Shown: in pieces, positions 1 to 12,480 of the stretch
Position numbering within the stretch: position 1 is the first letter of the stretch
Layout: each line of letters begins with the position of its first letter
Origin: Liolophura sinensis
Taxonomy: Eukaryota > Mollusca > Polyplacophora > Chitonida > Chitonidae
Length of the DNA stretch: 64,000 nucleotides
Direction of reading: 5' to 3'
Assembly: GCF_032854445.1 (NCBI RefSeq)
Contig: NC_088302.1
Span: forward strand, 6,445,338-6,509,337
Program-made: the position numbers and the translations under genes
Notes under the pieces: generated by a model
The model's database searches: none
What the model was told of the DNA's origin: nothing
The model's input: the letters and a program-made list of their open reading frames with translations, nothing else

Positions 1-2635
1 TAAATCCATATTTTTAATACAATGCCTGATCGTTCCACACGAAATGCGTAAATGTGTTTTCAGAAGAATATCTCCAACAGTGTTCACATTGACGGCAACT
101 AACCACACTCAGTCACTTGAAACCTTCTCAGTATCGACCACTTCCCGAATATTCGCAGTGACATGAACCGAGTGGAATTAATCTATTAACAAATTCTCAT
201 TTTCAGCTGGTGTTTTGGCGGTTGTATTGGGCAGTTGGTCTGTTTGCGAAGACTAGAACATTTACGCTTTCATTTACCGAATGATCAGAAAAGTTCTTAG
301 GTCTTTATACCGATTCCTCAACCAGCGGTCGGTATACGGCGTACTTAAAAGTCCCTAACAGCTTTCCCAGCTTCTGTAAGTGGAAACTGGTCATCGCTGA
401 TGTGTCCGTTTATTTTTTTTTAATTTAGAGCAAAACGCGTCACTGTAATATAGCAGCTGTCTATCTGACCGTAATACATCCACAAATAATTTTATATGGA
501 AAAGTTTTATTCTCTCAAGACTACCTTACTTCAGTTGGTAATGGATAGATCTCACCACAGCTGAGCGTCTATCAGACAGAATTCGAACCAGATGTAGAGT
601 AAATGAAGAAAACATCTCAAAATAAGAATACGAGCTGTATCTCTACCTGTATTTACGAAAACAAACTGACCGATTCTGTTGCGAATTGCGACTCCCTTCA
701 AATGAACATGAGCTGACAATTACGCTTACGCTAAATACTCTAAAAAAAACAAACCAGGAAAAAAATAAAGATTGAAGAACTTCGGCAACAAAATAAAAGA
801 CAACTTTTCTGCGAAATCATGAAACTACAAACTGAACAGTCCTTAAAACGTTAGAATCTATAGCAACAGCAGGTTTTCAGCATATTCAAAGCAACTTTAT
901 GCATGGAAAACCTATGAGTAAAATTCAATCATCATTCAATAGGAACCACAAAAATAAAAACGAGTGCGGTCGACGGGAAACCTCAACTTAGGTGTCGCTT
1001 AGTACATATGAGACTTGAACTGATATTCTAACATGGTATACGATTTGAGTACTGATTTGCCTCAATCGCCCGGAACATACCTTGCGTCTTTCCAACATGA
1101 CTGAGAACTGTTCACGCTTCTCATTGTCTGATTCCGCCCTATTTTCGTACTTAGTATACTTTCTTGGTTCTTTGGTGGTTTGTGTTGTACGTCATTTTGG
1201 GAATTGGTCTTGCGGTTTATGGCCTGGAAGGTCGTTATTTGTTAACGGCTGGAATACGAATGTCTATTAAAACGCACAAATCACTGAATCGCTAATTCAC
1301 ATAAGCTATCCAAAAATTATATAACAACCATATTCCATGCTTTTGACTGAGCAGTAACTGTTAAAAGAAATGCTGCGTAACTTGTTAAATTTACCACAAC
1401 TAATGACAAGTAATCCGAATGTATGGCCATACAGATGACGAGTCTTACAAAGTTGTCCGGTGACTACCGCAAATGACACAATATACCGACAAACTAAACG
1501 ACTACGGTATGGAGAGTAAACCCAGAGCAGAGACGAAAGTAAATGAACGACTGTGTGATTATGGCGTTACACCAAGTCTACAACACTTCAGACAATTTTA
1601 AATAATGCAAAGCTTAGTCTCCAAGCTTAGGAGACTAATAGCTTGCAATTCACTGCATTCCTTGTACATTATGATGCTAGTGGTGCTAGCGGTGCTAGAA
1701 GGCGTGTAGTATACTACTATTTAAGCATTTACAGGTACATAACAGCTGGAGTAAAAGCCTAAGGTAAAGTGACAGGTAATACGTGTAACGATTATACAAC
1801 TGACACACTCTCGTCTGGTTTTACGCTTTAATTTCGCTATAAGTCTTTATTCAATTGCAAAAGACATCACGGGCAAGTATGGAAATATTTAAGCTGTGGT
1901 TATTTTCATTACAGATGCCATTAAAATATGTAGGCACACGAGGTTTGTAGCCAAAATTACTTCAAAAGGCAATACTGCAACGGACCAACAGACTACCACT
2001 ATCACTAGTCTAGAACTTACTGTATTACATGTATCAAGTGCGAAGGCCGGGAACGCCGGAGAACTCCGTGTTCCTCCACTTATGAACCTGACTGACGTCA
2101 TATGAATGTAAATTTATTTAGCACAGCGTTAAGTAACAAATAAATGTTCAAAAAAAATAATAAATACAAACCAAGCTCTAGGAAACCCGCAAACGGACTT
2201 CTACAGTTACACGGCTGAAAAAGAAATCATGATAGGCTCGTGAGTTATGACCAGAGGCTTTTAGTTAAAATTATCATTGAACCGTCCTGACTTCTTACGG
2301 TATACATAACACAAAAAGACGGGCACGGGGAATAAAATTAGAGTAGCGGTTACAGCTGACCAATGGCCATGTGTAATAGGTGAAATCTAGCCTCATGTCA
2401 GTCTACCTCAGTTAGGGTTTTCATGCGTTCATACACTCAAATAATATCTGGTTACACGCGTGACATCGTGGTGTGAAACTAATGTTCTTTGTTCAAAACA
2501 GTTTTTGTTTCTTTCAGGTATAACATGATAACTGTTATCTGCTTCTCGTTGCGTGACATCATGTTACTATTTTTTACTTTATGTTATGTTTAGTTATGGT
2601 TTTAGTTAATTTAGTTTGAGCTCTACATTATTTTG
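1..2635. other. AT-rich intergenic DNA, no gene seen
   Basis: Only short scattered open frames without recognisable domains. 1650-1800 and 2320-2440 resemble parts of a dispersed repeat seen better at 23.1 and 34.5 kb (shared segments around 'gcatttacatgaac' and 'ctcagtcagggtttt'). No promoter or RNA gene could be supported. Confidence 0.6.
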
Positions 2636-2995
2636 GAGTGAGTGAGTGCTTGGGGTTTAACGTCGTACTCAACAATTTTTCAGTCATATGACGACGAAGG
2701 AATCTGTAGGGTGCATGTACGTGTAACGTGCCTCCTTGTAGCAGGACGGATTTCTACGGCTCTTTTATTTAGTGCTGCTTCACTGAGACGACTTACCGAA
2801 GGCAAGTAAGCCGCCCCGCCCGAGCCATTATACTGATACGGGTCAACCAGTCGTTGCACTAACCCCTTCATGCTGAACGCCAAGCGAGGAAGTTACAACT
2901 TCCTCTTTTAAAGTCTTAGGTGTGGTTCGATCAAGGATTGATCCTGGATCTACCGGTCCCGAGCGGACGCTCTACCAGCTGTGCTATCCGGGCCG
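2636..2995 (-). repeat. tRNA-derived SINE, family A, near full length
   Basis: Read on the minus strand it begins with a tRNA-like head (A-box-like 'tagcacagctggtagagcg', then a B-box-like 'gatcgaaccac'). A conserved body follows, and it ends in 'gttaaaccccaagcactcac' with a short CACT-type tail. Three further copies lie at 18954-19283, 33239-33483 and 60372-60703. The same body in both orientations at four places, with a short simple tail, marks a pol III retroposon. Apparent 60-70 aa frames inside all copies are shared repeat sequence, not genes. Confidence 0.85.
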
Positions 2996-4164
2996 GTTGC
3001 CATTATTTTGGAAGTTCGTCTTGAGATTGTCCATGGCTGACCATAGAAATACAATGTCTGCAGCTATGACTCCTGCATGCAATCCTGCGATAATGTAATT
3101 CCCTCTAAACTTTCTAATGTGTATTACTACAAGCCCGCATGGTTAATAACAGGTTATACTTCATCAACTGGGGACTTAACATTTACTTTAATTCTTCTAT
3201 CCAACAATGATAAATTGGTATTTAACACGCACTCATTAATATTTACACATTATATGCCTTCTCTTTAATACATTATCAAACCCCAAGCCAGGATATGGAA
3301 AGTAATGGACAGGTCACTTGTGTATTAAGGGAAAATTTCAAGAACCAATAACAGATCATTCTGGAAATCCACCCCTCACACAATTCCCTAAATCGCCTTT
3401 ATGCTAAAACAATTGCCTCGGACGTCAATGTAATCTTTGTGGTTCAGCCAAATTAGCTGAGAGAAAAGGTTCCAGAACTTAACATAAATGATCAAAATTA
3501 TTTCAAATTATGAAGGAATAACAGCTCCAGCGGTCTTGCCTATTTTTCATGCTGGCTTTACCCTTTGTGCGAAATCTAATATCGTATAAAAGTACAAATC
3601 CCACAAGGGAAGAATAGACAACAGTAATGGAAAGTGCATCCCGCGGTGGATCAATAGAAATCTTGAGACGGCTTGTGCTGATCGCGATAATTAAAACAAA
3701 ACTTGCAGACATCACATACAGCCCAGGGAAGCACGACAATATCATCTGAAATATTTAATACATTATTTTTGTACTTGTTGCATAGCAGTAAGATTTATGG
3801 GTAGATGATACTGATGAACTGGACAAACATCGTGACTTAAGGCTGCTGCTGCTGAAGCAACGACAGTTGGGTCTTAACACCTGCTTTAATCGGTGAAACA
3901 CATGGTCGTGGCAGGGAGAGAACTCTTCAATCTTGGCGCGAAGGCACCGACATTACAATATTTATTTATATGTACATTCAACGAATGTGCACATTGCTAT
4001 TCAGACTTCAGAAAGAGTTAGGACCGGGAAATCTAACATTCCCTAACACTAACGGAGTTTAAAGGGAAAGACCTCTAAAAACTGAGGTAGGCATCGCTAA
4101 ATAGACCATTTAAAACTGTGCAGAAATATACTTTCATATTGTTGTGAAAAGAATTAAAGGCGTT
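2996..4164. other. Intergenic DNA with one possible exon
   Basis: AT-rich, no recognisable gene apart from the weak minus-strand exon candidate at 3503-3744 listed separately. Confidence 0.5.
3503..3744 (-). CDS. Possible terminal exon of a small membrane protein
   Basis: A minus-strand frame follows a good acceptor ('aatatttcag') and reads about 80 residues to a stop. It has two hydrophobic stretches (GLYVMSASFVLIIAIST near the start, and ALSITVVYSSLVGFVLLYD) separated by a short polar loop, then a basic tail. This would suit the last two helices of a four-helix membrane protein such as a MARVEL-type protein, but no diagnostic motif is present and no upstream exon was found. It may be chance. 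Confidence 0.2.
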
Positions 4165-4425
4165 CAAACATTTGAATTCTAAGGTGGGCTTTATGGACCA
4201 CACTATCCCAGTTTAGGAACTCTGACGTCACTGAAAGTTTATTCAACTCTAATCACGACACTGAATGTTGGAATAACGGTTTTTACGTAGGAATAAAAAG
4301 ATTACCGAAATAATGCTACCATAAATTCCCTCCTTCTGGTGAAAATCAGGATAAAAGTTAATGTGACGTCAGAGTTCCAAGATACCGTCAGTATGACTCT
4401 TAAAGCCCACCATAGTATTCAATTA
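4165..4425. mobile_element. Foldback MITE with ~50-bp imperfect terminal inverted repeats
   Basis: The left arm at 4181-4231 ('aaggtgggcttta' through 'aactctgacgtcac') is mirrored by the right arm at 4363-4412 ('gtgacgtcagagtt' through 'taaagcccacca'). They are separated by about 130 bp without coding capacity. Flanks 'tttgaattct' and 'attcaattatttgaa' extend the symmetry. Size, arms and lack of genes fit a non-autonomous DNA transposon; the superfamily is unknown. Each arm ends in a perfect CRE palindrome TGACGTCA (4223-4230 and 4364-4371). Confidence 0.65.
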
Positions 4426-4627
4426 TTTGAATGGCTGTCAATAATCTTTCAGTATGATGAACCTTACTTAAGAAATAATGTTCGCATCAGGGTAGTCTAA
4501 CGGTAGTTTCACATCAAATCGATGTGGAAGAGTTTATATTTCAGTAAAAAAATAAAAAAGCGAATGAGGCGTGACTGAAAACTGGAATTTTGCCATTTGG
4601 ATTGTATTGCTATTGTTATGTGTAATA

Positions 4628-5075
4628 TTATAGTCGACAGCGTCGGGCATTTGCACTGGGAGTGGTGTGACTGACATGGGAGTATTTTCCCTCAACGGCA
4701 TTTTCACTTTCAGCATTTTCTGATAACACACTTGAAGCATGCAGGATAGTGCTGACTTCACGGCGTTTTGAAAGCGACGGTATGGTGACATAACTCCGTA
4801 CACTGGATTCATTGCGGTGGCCTGTCACAGACATAACGTCCATCACAGAAATCCCGGCATTAGCAAGAACTGTGGCTGTCGTAGCCCGGACGCAGTGATT
4901 CGTGTGCCGGCGGCTAAGTTTTGCATCGCGGGAAATATCAGACATCATGGATCAGATCTTTTTTAGACCCATTGGGTGATTGCCATGCCATGGTTTGTGG
5001 TCAACTGGGACGTTTAGGAGAGGCCGCTGAAAGAAAGACTCGGAGGAAGAATTATCAGGCCCGTATGTAAAAAAA
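4628..5075 (-). pseudogene. Tyrosine recombinase relic (Crypton/DIRS-type catalytic end)
   Basis: The minus-strand frame carries the C-terminal signature of tyrosine recombinases: the H-x-x-R box in 'TNHCVRATTATVLANAG', the second box 'VTGH', and a candidate nucleophilic Tyr in 'NESSVRSYV'. Upstream in the same frame is the family-typical 'FFQRPLLNV' and 'HGNHPMG' stretch, interrupted by an in-frame TGA at 4952-4954. Only the last ~150 codons remain; the N-terminal DNA-binding part is absent. Such genes occur in Crypton and DIRS-like transposons and in domesticated animal derivatives. The stop and truncation argue for a dead fragment. Confidence 0.65.
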
Positions 5076-7048
5076 AAAATTTCGTGAAACCATTATTATC
5101 TCTTATTGTGTAGCATTCAAACGTCCCTATGGGCTTTAAATTATCTGTAACCTGATACTTTCCTTCTTTAAAATGAACGTTAGCTCCGACAGAAAAAATA
5201 GCCATTTTGTTTCTTTGTTTATATTTGTCGTCTGCTTTATTTAATGTAAAAAACAACCTCTATCCACCCATAGAACTACAATAAACCCGTCCATGAGTCA
5301 AACGCTTCTGTCTCGTGATGGAGGGTATCTAACGACTCAGATAATGTGCACTTGGCATAGCGCCAAGCAGTGTGTTGCATGTAATAAAAAAGAATCGAAG
5401 GGTAATAGAATTCATATTTTAGCTTTCTGTTACTTTTCATGATGCTGGTCATACCTCTAGGTGGAGGAAACCACAGTGCCCGGAAAGTTACGGAAGTAAC
5501 AGTATACACACCATATGAGTGGGAAACAAGTGGTTTTCAGTGAATGTACAAATTGTTACTCTCACTTCAAGAAGAGATAGAGCCGGGAAATCTAGCATTC
5601 CCAAGAGGCGAAATCTTCAATTTATTCACCCTTCACTTGTAAGAAACTTTCTTATTATTTGAAACGATTCATGCATGTAAGTCTTATTTAGTTCCATTTC
5701 CAACTGAACGAACGAAATCAATTTGTCCAGGATTTCTTAACTTAAGGATCATCCGTCTTTCTTTTTACAGAAAAACTCATGAATAATCTTGTCATATCAC
5801 TTCATCTCTAGAGCCCATTTGTTCAGTTTAATAATTTTGCTAAAGTTACACAAATGGTTCAAAACAGTGTTGACAAATCCCTTAGCGATTTTGCAGGACG
5901 TTTACACTATGTGATAGGGTTTAAATTTAATTTTGATAGCTGCCCTCATAGCGACTTGCATGATCTAGGCGGACATAGTGAAACTGATACATAGAACAAA
6001 TAATAGTGTATGTAATCATTCACCTACGAGATAATAGAAGACAGAAATGGCCATATACTTACAGATCGTCCCAGTGCATACAAAGTTTAATTCAACATCA
6101 GCGATGTTAAAATGAGATATATCTAGAATCGCATTTCGGGTAGGTGGATACAAATACTCTCAAGAGAGAGACCACAAGAAAGAATATTTATTGATTTTAT
6201 TCTGTTAAATCGGAGATGGACGAACCTGGTGCAAAATGTTTGTCCGACATGACCTCTGCCATAACATGAAATATGAAACAGGTTAGGCAAACCCAAATCT
6301 CTAATGATGAGTATATTCAACAGATAATTTACAGACAGGTTAGTGTATCACGATGACCGTTCCGACGCAAGCAGATGGCGTATTTCAAACAGATCATTTA
6401 TTACGGACAAAGTCTTCTGTATGTCATTACCATGACAGTTGTTGTAAATTGTTATAACAGGCCACATAGCCTAAGCAGATGTATAAGGAATCATAGATCC
6501 CTGGAGAGTGCGTATTCATGAAATCCCCCCCCCCCCCCCCCTGCCATTTTAAAGATTTCCTTCTGATGCGGTATGACAATGGAGATTATATTAATAGGAT
6601 GAAAAGTCCGGTTTTATTCTCTTGGGAGTACAATGTTATATACATTGGAATGGAAGATACTACAGATCCGGTTCATGTGTAATTACTTACATACACTTTG
6701 GGAGTCAGTGGGTGTGTATTTAATGGATTGTATGGCAACCCTATACATTCAGATTAACAAGATTATGTGCCAGGAAGAGAATTTACAATTTCCAATGTTT
6801 ATTCTGTCTGGCTGTCCGCCTTTGTCTGCGTCAGATCCTGAGAAATACCGAGTTAACGGACATCCGTCTTGGTATAGGCATATATGGAAAACACCGTTCT
6901 GTTCCATGGCCTTTTTTCCTCAAAGTTGGCATGTGGTTAGCAAAACCCATTGTTTGTACATGTCCTAACAGTAATTTATATCGAACAGTTGTCCTAATCC
7001 CCGAAGTGAACTTCAGACACACCGACATAACTTAAATCTTACATTTCA

Positions 7049-7095
<47 letters not shown>

Positions 7096-8167
7096 CTGGA
7101 CTCAACACATGAAAATGAGTATCCCAGAAGATTGGTCCTTTTGCACTGTTTACATGTCATTTTACATTAAATGTCTAATGCCAACACAACATTTGTAGTA
7201 ACTTTGGATCAGGAACGTCAAATAAATTGCAGTGAAATATTATTTTATTCTTATAAACCTAATTCTGCTCAAAGTTTAGTGCTAGGGAGCATAACTTGCT
7301 ACCATTTAATTATTTGTATGGACATTTACAATAAAACCCTGAGAGGCGGCTGGATTTCACCTTTTATGTGTAACCATTTGTCAACTATCACATCGGTCAG
7401 GTTGCTGTTTCACAAGCTTCGGTATATTGCGATTAAACTTTGCCCTTCGATGAAGATTTCCGAGCGTCCGCGATTAACTTAGCCGTCCTTTCACAAAGCT
7501 CGTCGCAGAGATTCTATCGATCGCTTGTAGCGCGATGGAACTTTTGTGGATAGAGGTAATAAAGGCCTTAACTCAGGAATTGCGCCTTTTTTCAAGCGCG
7601 TAAAATGGAAGAAATGGACACAGACCCCCATTACAACTTCCGTTTTTCGGTAGGGACGATTGTAGTTCTGTGAATTTTAGGGTATAAAGTCTTTTTTTGC
7701 TCCCAGGCGGCGTCCATTTTTGGTGCACAGGTGCATGCTTGGTATTAAAATGCTGGAAACTGTCTAAACTTTGAGGAGGTATGAGCTTTATTGATGAAAG
7801 TTTGAAATTCTGGGCGAGAGGACACAAGGTGTGAGGTAGTGATGAGGCTGCGAGTGACGTCCCCTTGGCGTTGCTAGGCACGCCTCCCAGCTGCCGGCAT
7901 GGAAAGGTCCAGATTTTGACGGTCAACCTATGTCAAGATTTTTATGGCTTCTTTCTCACAGGCTGGGCCAGGTATGCACCAAAGCTTAATGGCCATGGAA
8001 TGTTTGGGACTGAGCTACAGCGCTAGACGTTAACATTGTCGCTTATGGAAAATTAATGGGGGTCCGAGGCCAAATGTGTCTGCTTGAAGAACAAAGATCG
8101 TCTGCTATTCCGGTGAGTGATATCGTCTGTCAGTGTCGGTGCAGCCTTGTCACCAGTCACATTCAGC
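5076..8167. other. Intergenic DNA with simple repeats; upstream of Myb/SANT exon
   Basis: No gene recognised. It contains a run of 17 C (6525-6541) and a (TA)n tract (7052-7092). The 7.5-8.1 kb part is less AT-rich than its surroundings and could hold the 5' untranslated or promoter region of the exon at 8168, which is inference only. Open frames at 7171-7482(+) and 7573-7926(-) have no recognisable domain. Confidence 0.4.
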
Positions 8168-8318
8168 ATGGCAACTAAAAAAAAGTCGCAGAAGTTTACT
8201 TTGCATAAACTTGTAGTGTGGGTAGAGGAAGTAGAAGCACGGAAAAGTTTATTGTTCAACAAGCTAAATAATAGTAACACTAACGGAAAAAAACAAGCCT
8301 GGAAGGAGATCAGCACAA
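8168..8318 (+). CDS. Exon 1 of a Myb/SANT-like DNA-binding protein
   Basis: Starts at an ATG ('cagcATGGCA') and encodes a basic N-terminus, then 'FTLHKLVVWVEEVEARKSLL' and 'NGKKQAWKEIST'. This is the first helix plus the conserved NxxKKxxWxEI core of the Myb/SANT-like (NAIF1/MSANTD-like) domain found in Harbinger-associated and host regulatory proteins. It stops at a good donor (ACAAA|GTAAGC) in phase 2, in the middle of the domain, as expected for a spliced gene. The exon carrying the rest of the domain was not found before 9.4 kb. The same family is the DNA-binding partner of PIF/Harbinger transposases, and a Harbinger transposase relic lies 5 kb away. Confidence 0.5.
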
Positions 8319-9442
8319 AGTAAGCAAAACGATTATTTATATAGCTTATAGTTTTAATATTTCAGGCCATTTTTTCTTTTATCTTGTTATTATCCTGTTA
8401 TTCTTCTGTTTGCACGAATTTTGAAAATACTGAATTATTTTTGTTTAATTTCACTATTTTTCAGTTGGAAGTTTTAAATTTATTTTCTGTTTCCAGTTTA
8501 TTGTCATCGTGCTGGGTCGTGGTATCAAGTCAAGCCAAATTGGAACGCCTCTCAACGGGATACGTATATTCCCATTCGTTTAAAAACTTTGTCCGACGAT
8601 ATCACTATATCGATAGTGATAATAAAATAGTCAAGTCTAGACATGATAGTCAAATTATAACAAATTATAATGCCATAGACCTATCCGTGTGACTGCCTTT
8701 AACAGAGAATCCAGTAGGCCTATGTCTAGATCTACTTTGCGTTAAGGCTACGAAAACTGCCACTCAAATAAACTATATATGAAACACCAAGAAATAATAC
8801 TATAAAGATGATAGTTCATAATTTTTCCTCATTTAGAATGTGTAATTTTATTGTATTTCTTTAGCATGTTGTAGGCCTATGGTAAGACATATATGCTTTC
8901 ATAATAAAAAGAAAGCAAATATTCGGTAACCAAACTTAGTCTCAGGACTACTTTTTGACTTTCAGTTTTTAAAGATTTTTTGATTCGACCGAGTTTAACT
9001 TGTAAACTAAAAGTTTTAAAGATAAAAAAGCTTTAAATTGGTCCTGGATAAAAAAACAAAAACATTTGACCTTGTCAAGAAAATATATACCAGATATCCC
9101 AGATATATTCCAGTGCCATCAATTTTATTTGTTTTACTGATAAGTTTAGTGTGTAAAATGGTATTAAACCATTGATAGCAAAGTTTCACTAGTTTTAAAT
9201 ATTGCTAAACAGGCTTTTCTCCATACGATTGATAAAAAATATTACATGATATGTTTTAATTTTATTATTTTTAGCATAAATTAACCCGGAAAGTGGCATA
9301 ATTTTATGCCTAGTTATATTGTTCAAATTTTACATCATATATACAGTGTAAACATGGAAATCGTTTTAGAATCAATGCAGTCAATCCTGGACATGATCGC
9401 CACCATTTGCAAATTTGAAAAATGGCAGCACTTGCATTCCAG
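8319..9442 (+). other. Presumed intron, missing middle exon not located
   Basis: Very AT-rich, no convincing exon. Phases show that exon 8168-8318 (ends phase 2) cannot join 9443 directly without a stop, so an unseen exon, or separate genes, must be assumed. Confidence 0.3.
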
Positions 9443-9536
9443 GACGAAGAACAAAAAAGCTCGGAGGAGGAGTTAGAGAGCGAAAACAGGAGGTGGGCCA
9501 GAGTGTTGTGTCAGGCTGACCGATTTGGAGTAAAGG
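9443..9536 (+). CDS. Candidate acidic internal exon, same gene
   Basis: Bounded by acceptor 'gcattccag' and donor 'aaagg|gtatgg'. It encodes an acidic stretch (DEEQKSSEEELESENRRW) followed by 'ARVLCQADRFGVK'. It ends in phase 1, which matches the acceptor at 10610 exactly (g+ta gives Val). Alternatively a start at 9422 (MAALAFQDEEQ) would make it a first exon. Confidence 0.35.
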
Positions 9537-10609
9537 GTATGGAAAACAAATATAACTTATATGAAAAAACAACTGACAGCAATTACCTATACTGTTATAC
9601 ACCAAGTGATCATGTTTTGGAAATTCAACATACAATTCATGCATTTATGGTACTTTACTTTGTTACCATCATTTGTTTTATTTTTTCTTATCTCTTCCAT
9701 GCGTTATCTTATCCTGTTAAATGTGCCATTAATGGGGATACTGGCTTTTTCAATATTAATGACATTTTTTAATGACATTTTTTGATCGCTTCAGCATCCT
9801 GACCACTGCTTTCACGTATGAATATAGGGATATAAGCTAGTCAACAGGCGCATGTCACATCCAGGCTATGAGAATGTACACATCCTCCAGAAAACAGTTA
9901 ACATCGTACGTGAAGCTCAGGTGTTGGGGTCAGATTATGTTAAATTAATTCTAGAGCATTGCAGATTTATGGGTGGAAACTTTATAGTTTTGTTGTGGTA
10001 TACTCCAAACTACTGGTCTGTATCTATCAAACTGTATATAAACTTCAATCAACTACCACTGGGGAAAATATTATTATTTCAACATTGTGTATTGCATTTT
10101 AGTTACTATCATGGTCCATAGATTTGAATTATGTTAACAAGGATTTTTTCAAGCTATATACATTTTCTCAAACTGTGTACGCTACACCTGAATTACTACT
10201 AGAAATAAGTAGATGTTTTAAAATCAGCCAATTGTGAGCTAATAAATTACAATAAAGGTGATAGAAAACTAATGAAAACAAATTACTTTGAGGGCTACAT
10301 CTTTTAACAAATCAGTTCAGTTATTGTGCAACTAATTTCCCAATATACAGTTTTTGGCCAATCATAGGGTTGCAGTGGACACCCATAGTACACAGATAAC
10401 CTATCACCGGTATCGATTTGTATATCAAAGACCTCTGTGGTAAGACCTCTGTCACTCCCAACAGTGTCTTTTACTTTGGATTATAACTTCAAAATATATT
10501 GAGCATAAATAAGTTTTAGTCACTGTATGGGAGACAATGACATATGTCCATATCAAGTATTTAACACATGAAGTGAAATGTTGAAGCTTGACTTTTTATT
10601 TTGATACAG

Positions 10610-10851
10610 TAAGGAAGACAAAATATGTGAAATCTGAGGTAATCAAGCTGGAGAGGAAGAGGTTGGATGTGGAGATGGAGAGACTGTCATTGGAAATACA
10701 GCGATTTGAGTGTGAGCGACAGATTGGATTGGACAGGCTAGCTATCGAAAAGGAGCGACTGGAAGTTGAGAAACAGCGCTACAGCCTGGAGGTTTCCCGC
10801 AGTCCATTGCCGGTTCCAATTTTGGTGCAAGACACCCCAGAAGCACAATAA
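10610..10851 (+). CDS. Candidate terminal exon, charged coiled coil
   Basis: Follows acceptor 'ttttgatacag' in a phase that matches the exon ending at 9536. It encodes about 80 residues dominated by ERLxLEIQRxExER-type heptads (residues ~8-60), then a Pro-rich tail ending 'QDTPEAQ' and TAA. Long Glu/Arg/Leu helices of this kind close many Myb/SANT-like Harbinger partner proteins and their host derivatives. No domain is decisive. Confidence 0.4.
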
Positions 10852-12480
10852 ACAGGTTATTATGCCTACTCTAATTCTTCAAACTTTTCGACCGCCTCAG
10901 CAACCAATATTCTGAAACGTGCTGCGATAACTTAGGCGGACAGAACTAATGTGCTTTATGGAGCTTGCACCATCATTTTGATAATTATTGTATGTTTAAA
11001 TTCCCCTGGAGAAAAGTGCGTCGGTGGTTGAAAGGGTTGCAGAATTAAAGTACCTATTGTAAAGAGTGGGTATTACAACTGCTTTTTTCTGTGGGCCAGG
11101 TTTTCTGCGTTGTTTGCTGTGGCATTAAAGGCAAGAGGGCTGAAAGGTTTATGGTTCCTCCTGGCACTCGGGTTTCCTCCTGGCACTCTGATTTCCACCT
11201 TTCACATGAGTTTCCTCCACATATAACATTAACTAAAATTGGTGTTGCCTAACATCCAGCAAAAAGTAACAAGGCAGAAGGTTTCATTATGAGTATATAC
11301 ACTATTGCATAGCTTTATTTCTCTCCACATGTGTGATCCACTGGAGATTTAGATTCATTTTCTTCTTTAAAGGATACATGAAAGGGAACTCTAAAAACAA
11401 ATATTATGGTTGAAGGGGAATGAAGAAAATTTTGCCAAAAAAAGTTTCAGAAAATTCTCATTTCTGAGGCATATTTTATATCTCTTCATCACCCTTTTAT
11501 TTCATTCATATTTTCGGTCAATGGTCGCAATTTTTTTGGCAGATGACGTCAACGATGAAAGTGGTTCCAGCTTTTTTGTTTTTCTTTTTTTTTTGGACTG
11601 CTATCATTGCTGACAATACCGTTGTCAAAACTTAAGGCTGCTCAAAGGTGTAAAAAAACATAAAAATTACATGCAGTTCAGATGAAAAAGTGAGAAAGGC
11701 TAATGGTAAATGTCATCAATATTTTTTTGGTTTTTAAAGAGAAAAAAAACTTGAAAATAATTTTGTCTGGTGGGTATTTCGGATCACATTTTGGCATAGA
11801 TAGTGTTTGTGTAATAATCTTATAAATGATGATATAAAACATGTTTAATAAATATATTTGCACTAGATTTCGGTCTCTTCTAATAATTGTGTTTAACCCG
11901 GATTTTGATTACATTTGTATTTGTAATACATTCATTAATATCATCATAATTCCCATAAATGTGTATGTTTGGATATTCACAACAAATTTACCTTCCAAAA
12001 ATGTATATGACATGCATCCTATCTTTATTTAGAAATTTATTACGTAACGACAATAGATGCCTAAAGGTGGCCCCAAATAACCATCTTTCAAAAATATTTT
12101 CAAATGCTCTTTTCTCCGGAAAAAATAAGACATAATATTTGCAAATAGGTTTTACAAACTTGGTTTACTAGTTACAGATGATCTATATATGACATTAAGA
12201 TACCTCTATGCCTTCAAGTATATTAAACATTTTTTGCTACAAAGAAATATTTGTTTTGTATTCAGTCTATGAGAATATAAGTTTTTCAGCGCTCCTGAGC
12301 CAGGCAAATGCAAGTTCAATATATATTACAGCAAGCTCTAAATAATAAACTAATGTGTATGTACACACACCTAATGACTCATCGTTTTCATATTCCTGAA
12401 AAAATGTTAATTATGATGTGAAATCTCCAAGGATACACATATCAAATGACGGCCAAAAGAAACGTTACCACTCCGTGAGT
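10852..12480. other. AT-rich intergenic DNA
   Basis: No gene recognised. A short tandem 'tttcctcctggcactc' pair lies near 11.15-11.2 kb; open frames here are low-complexity. Confidence 0.5.

Noticed and set aside
9381-9785. Membrane protein frames around 9.6-9.8 kb
   Set aside because: Hydrophobicity comes from T-rich DNA; no motif and no splice support.
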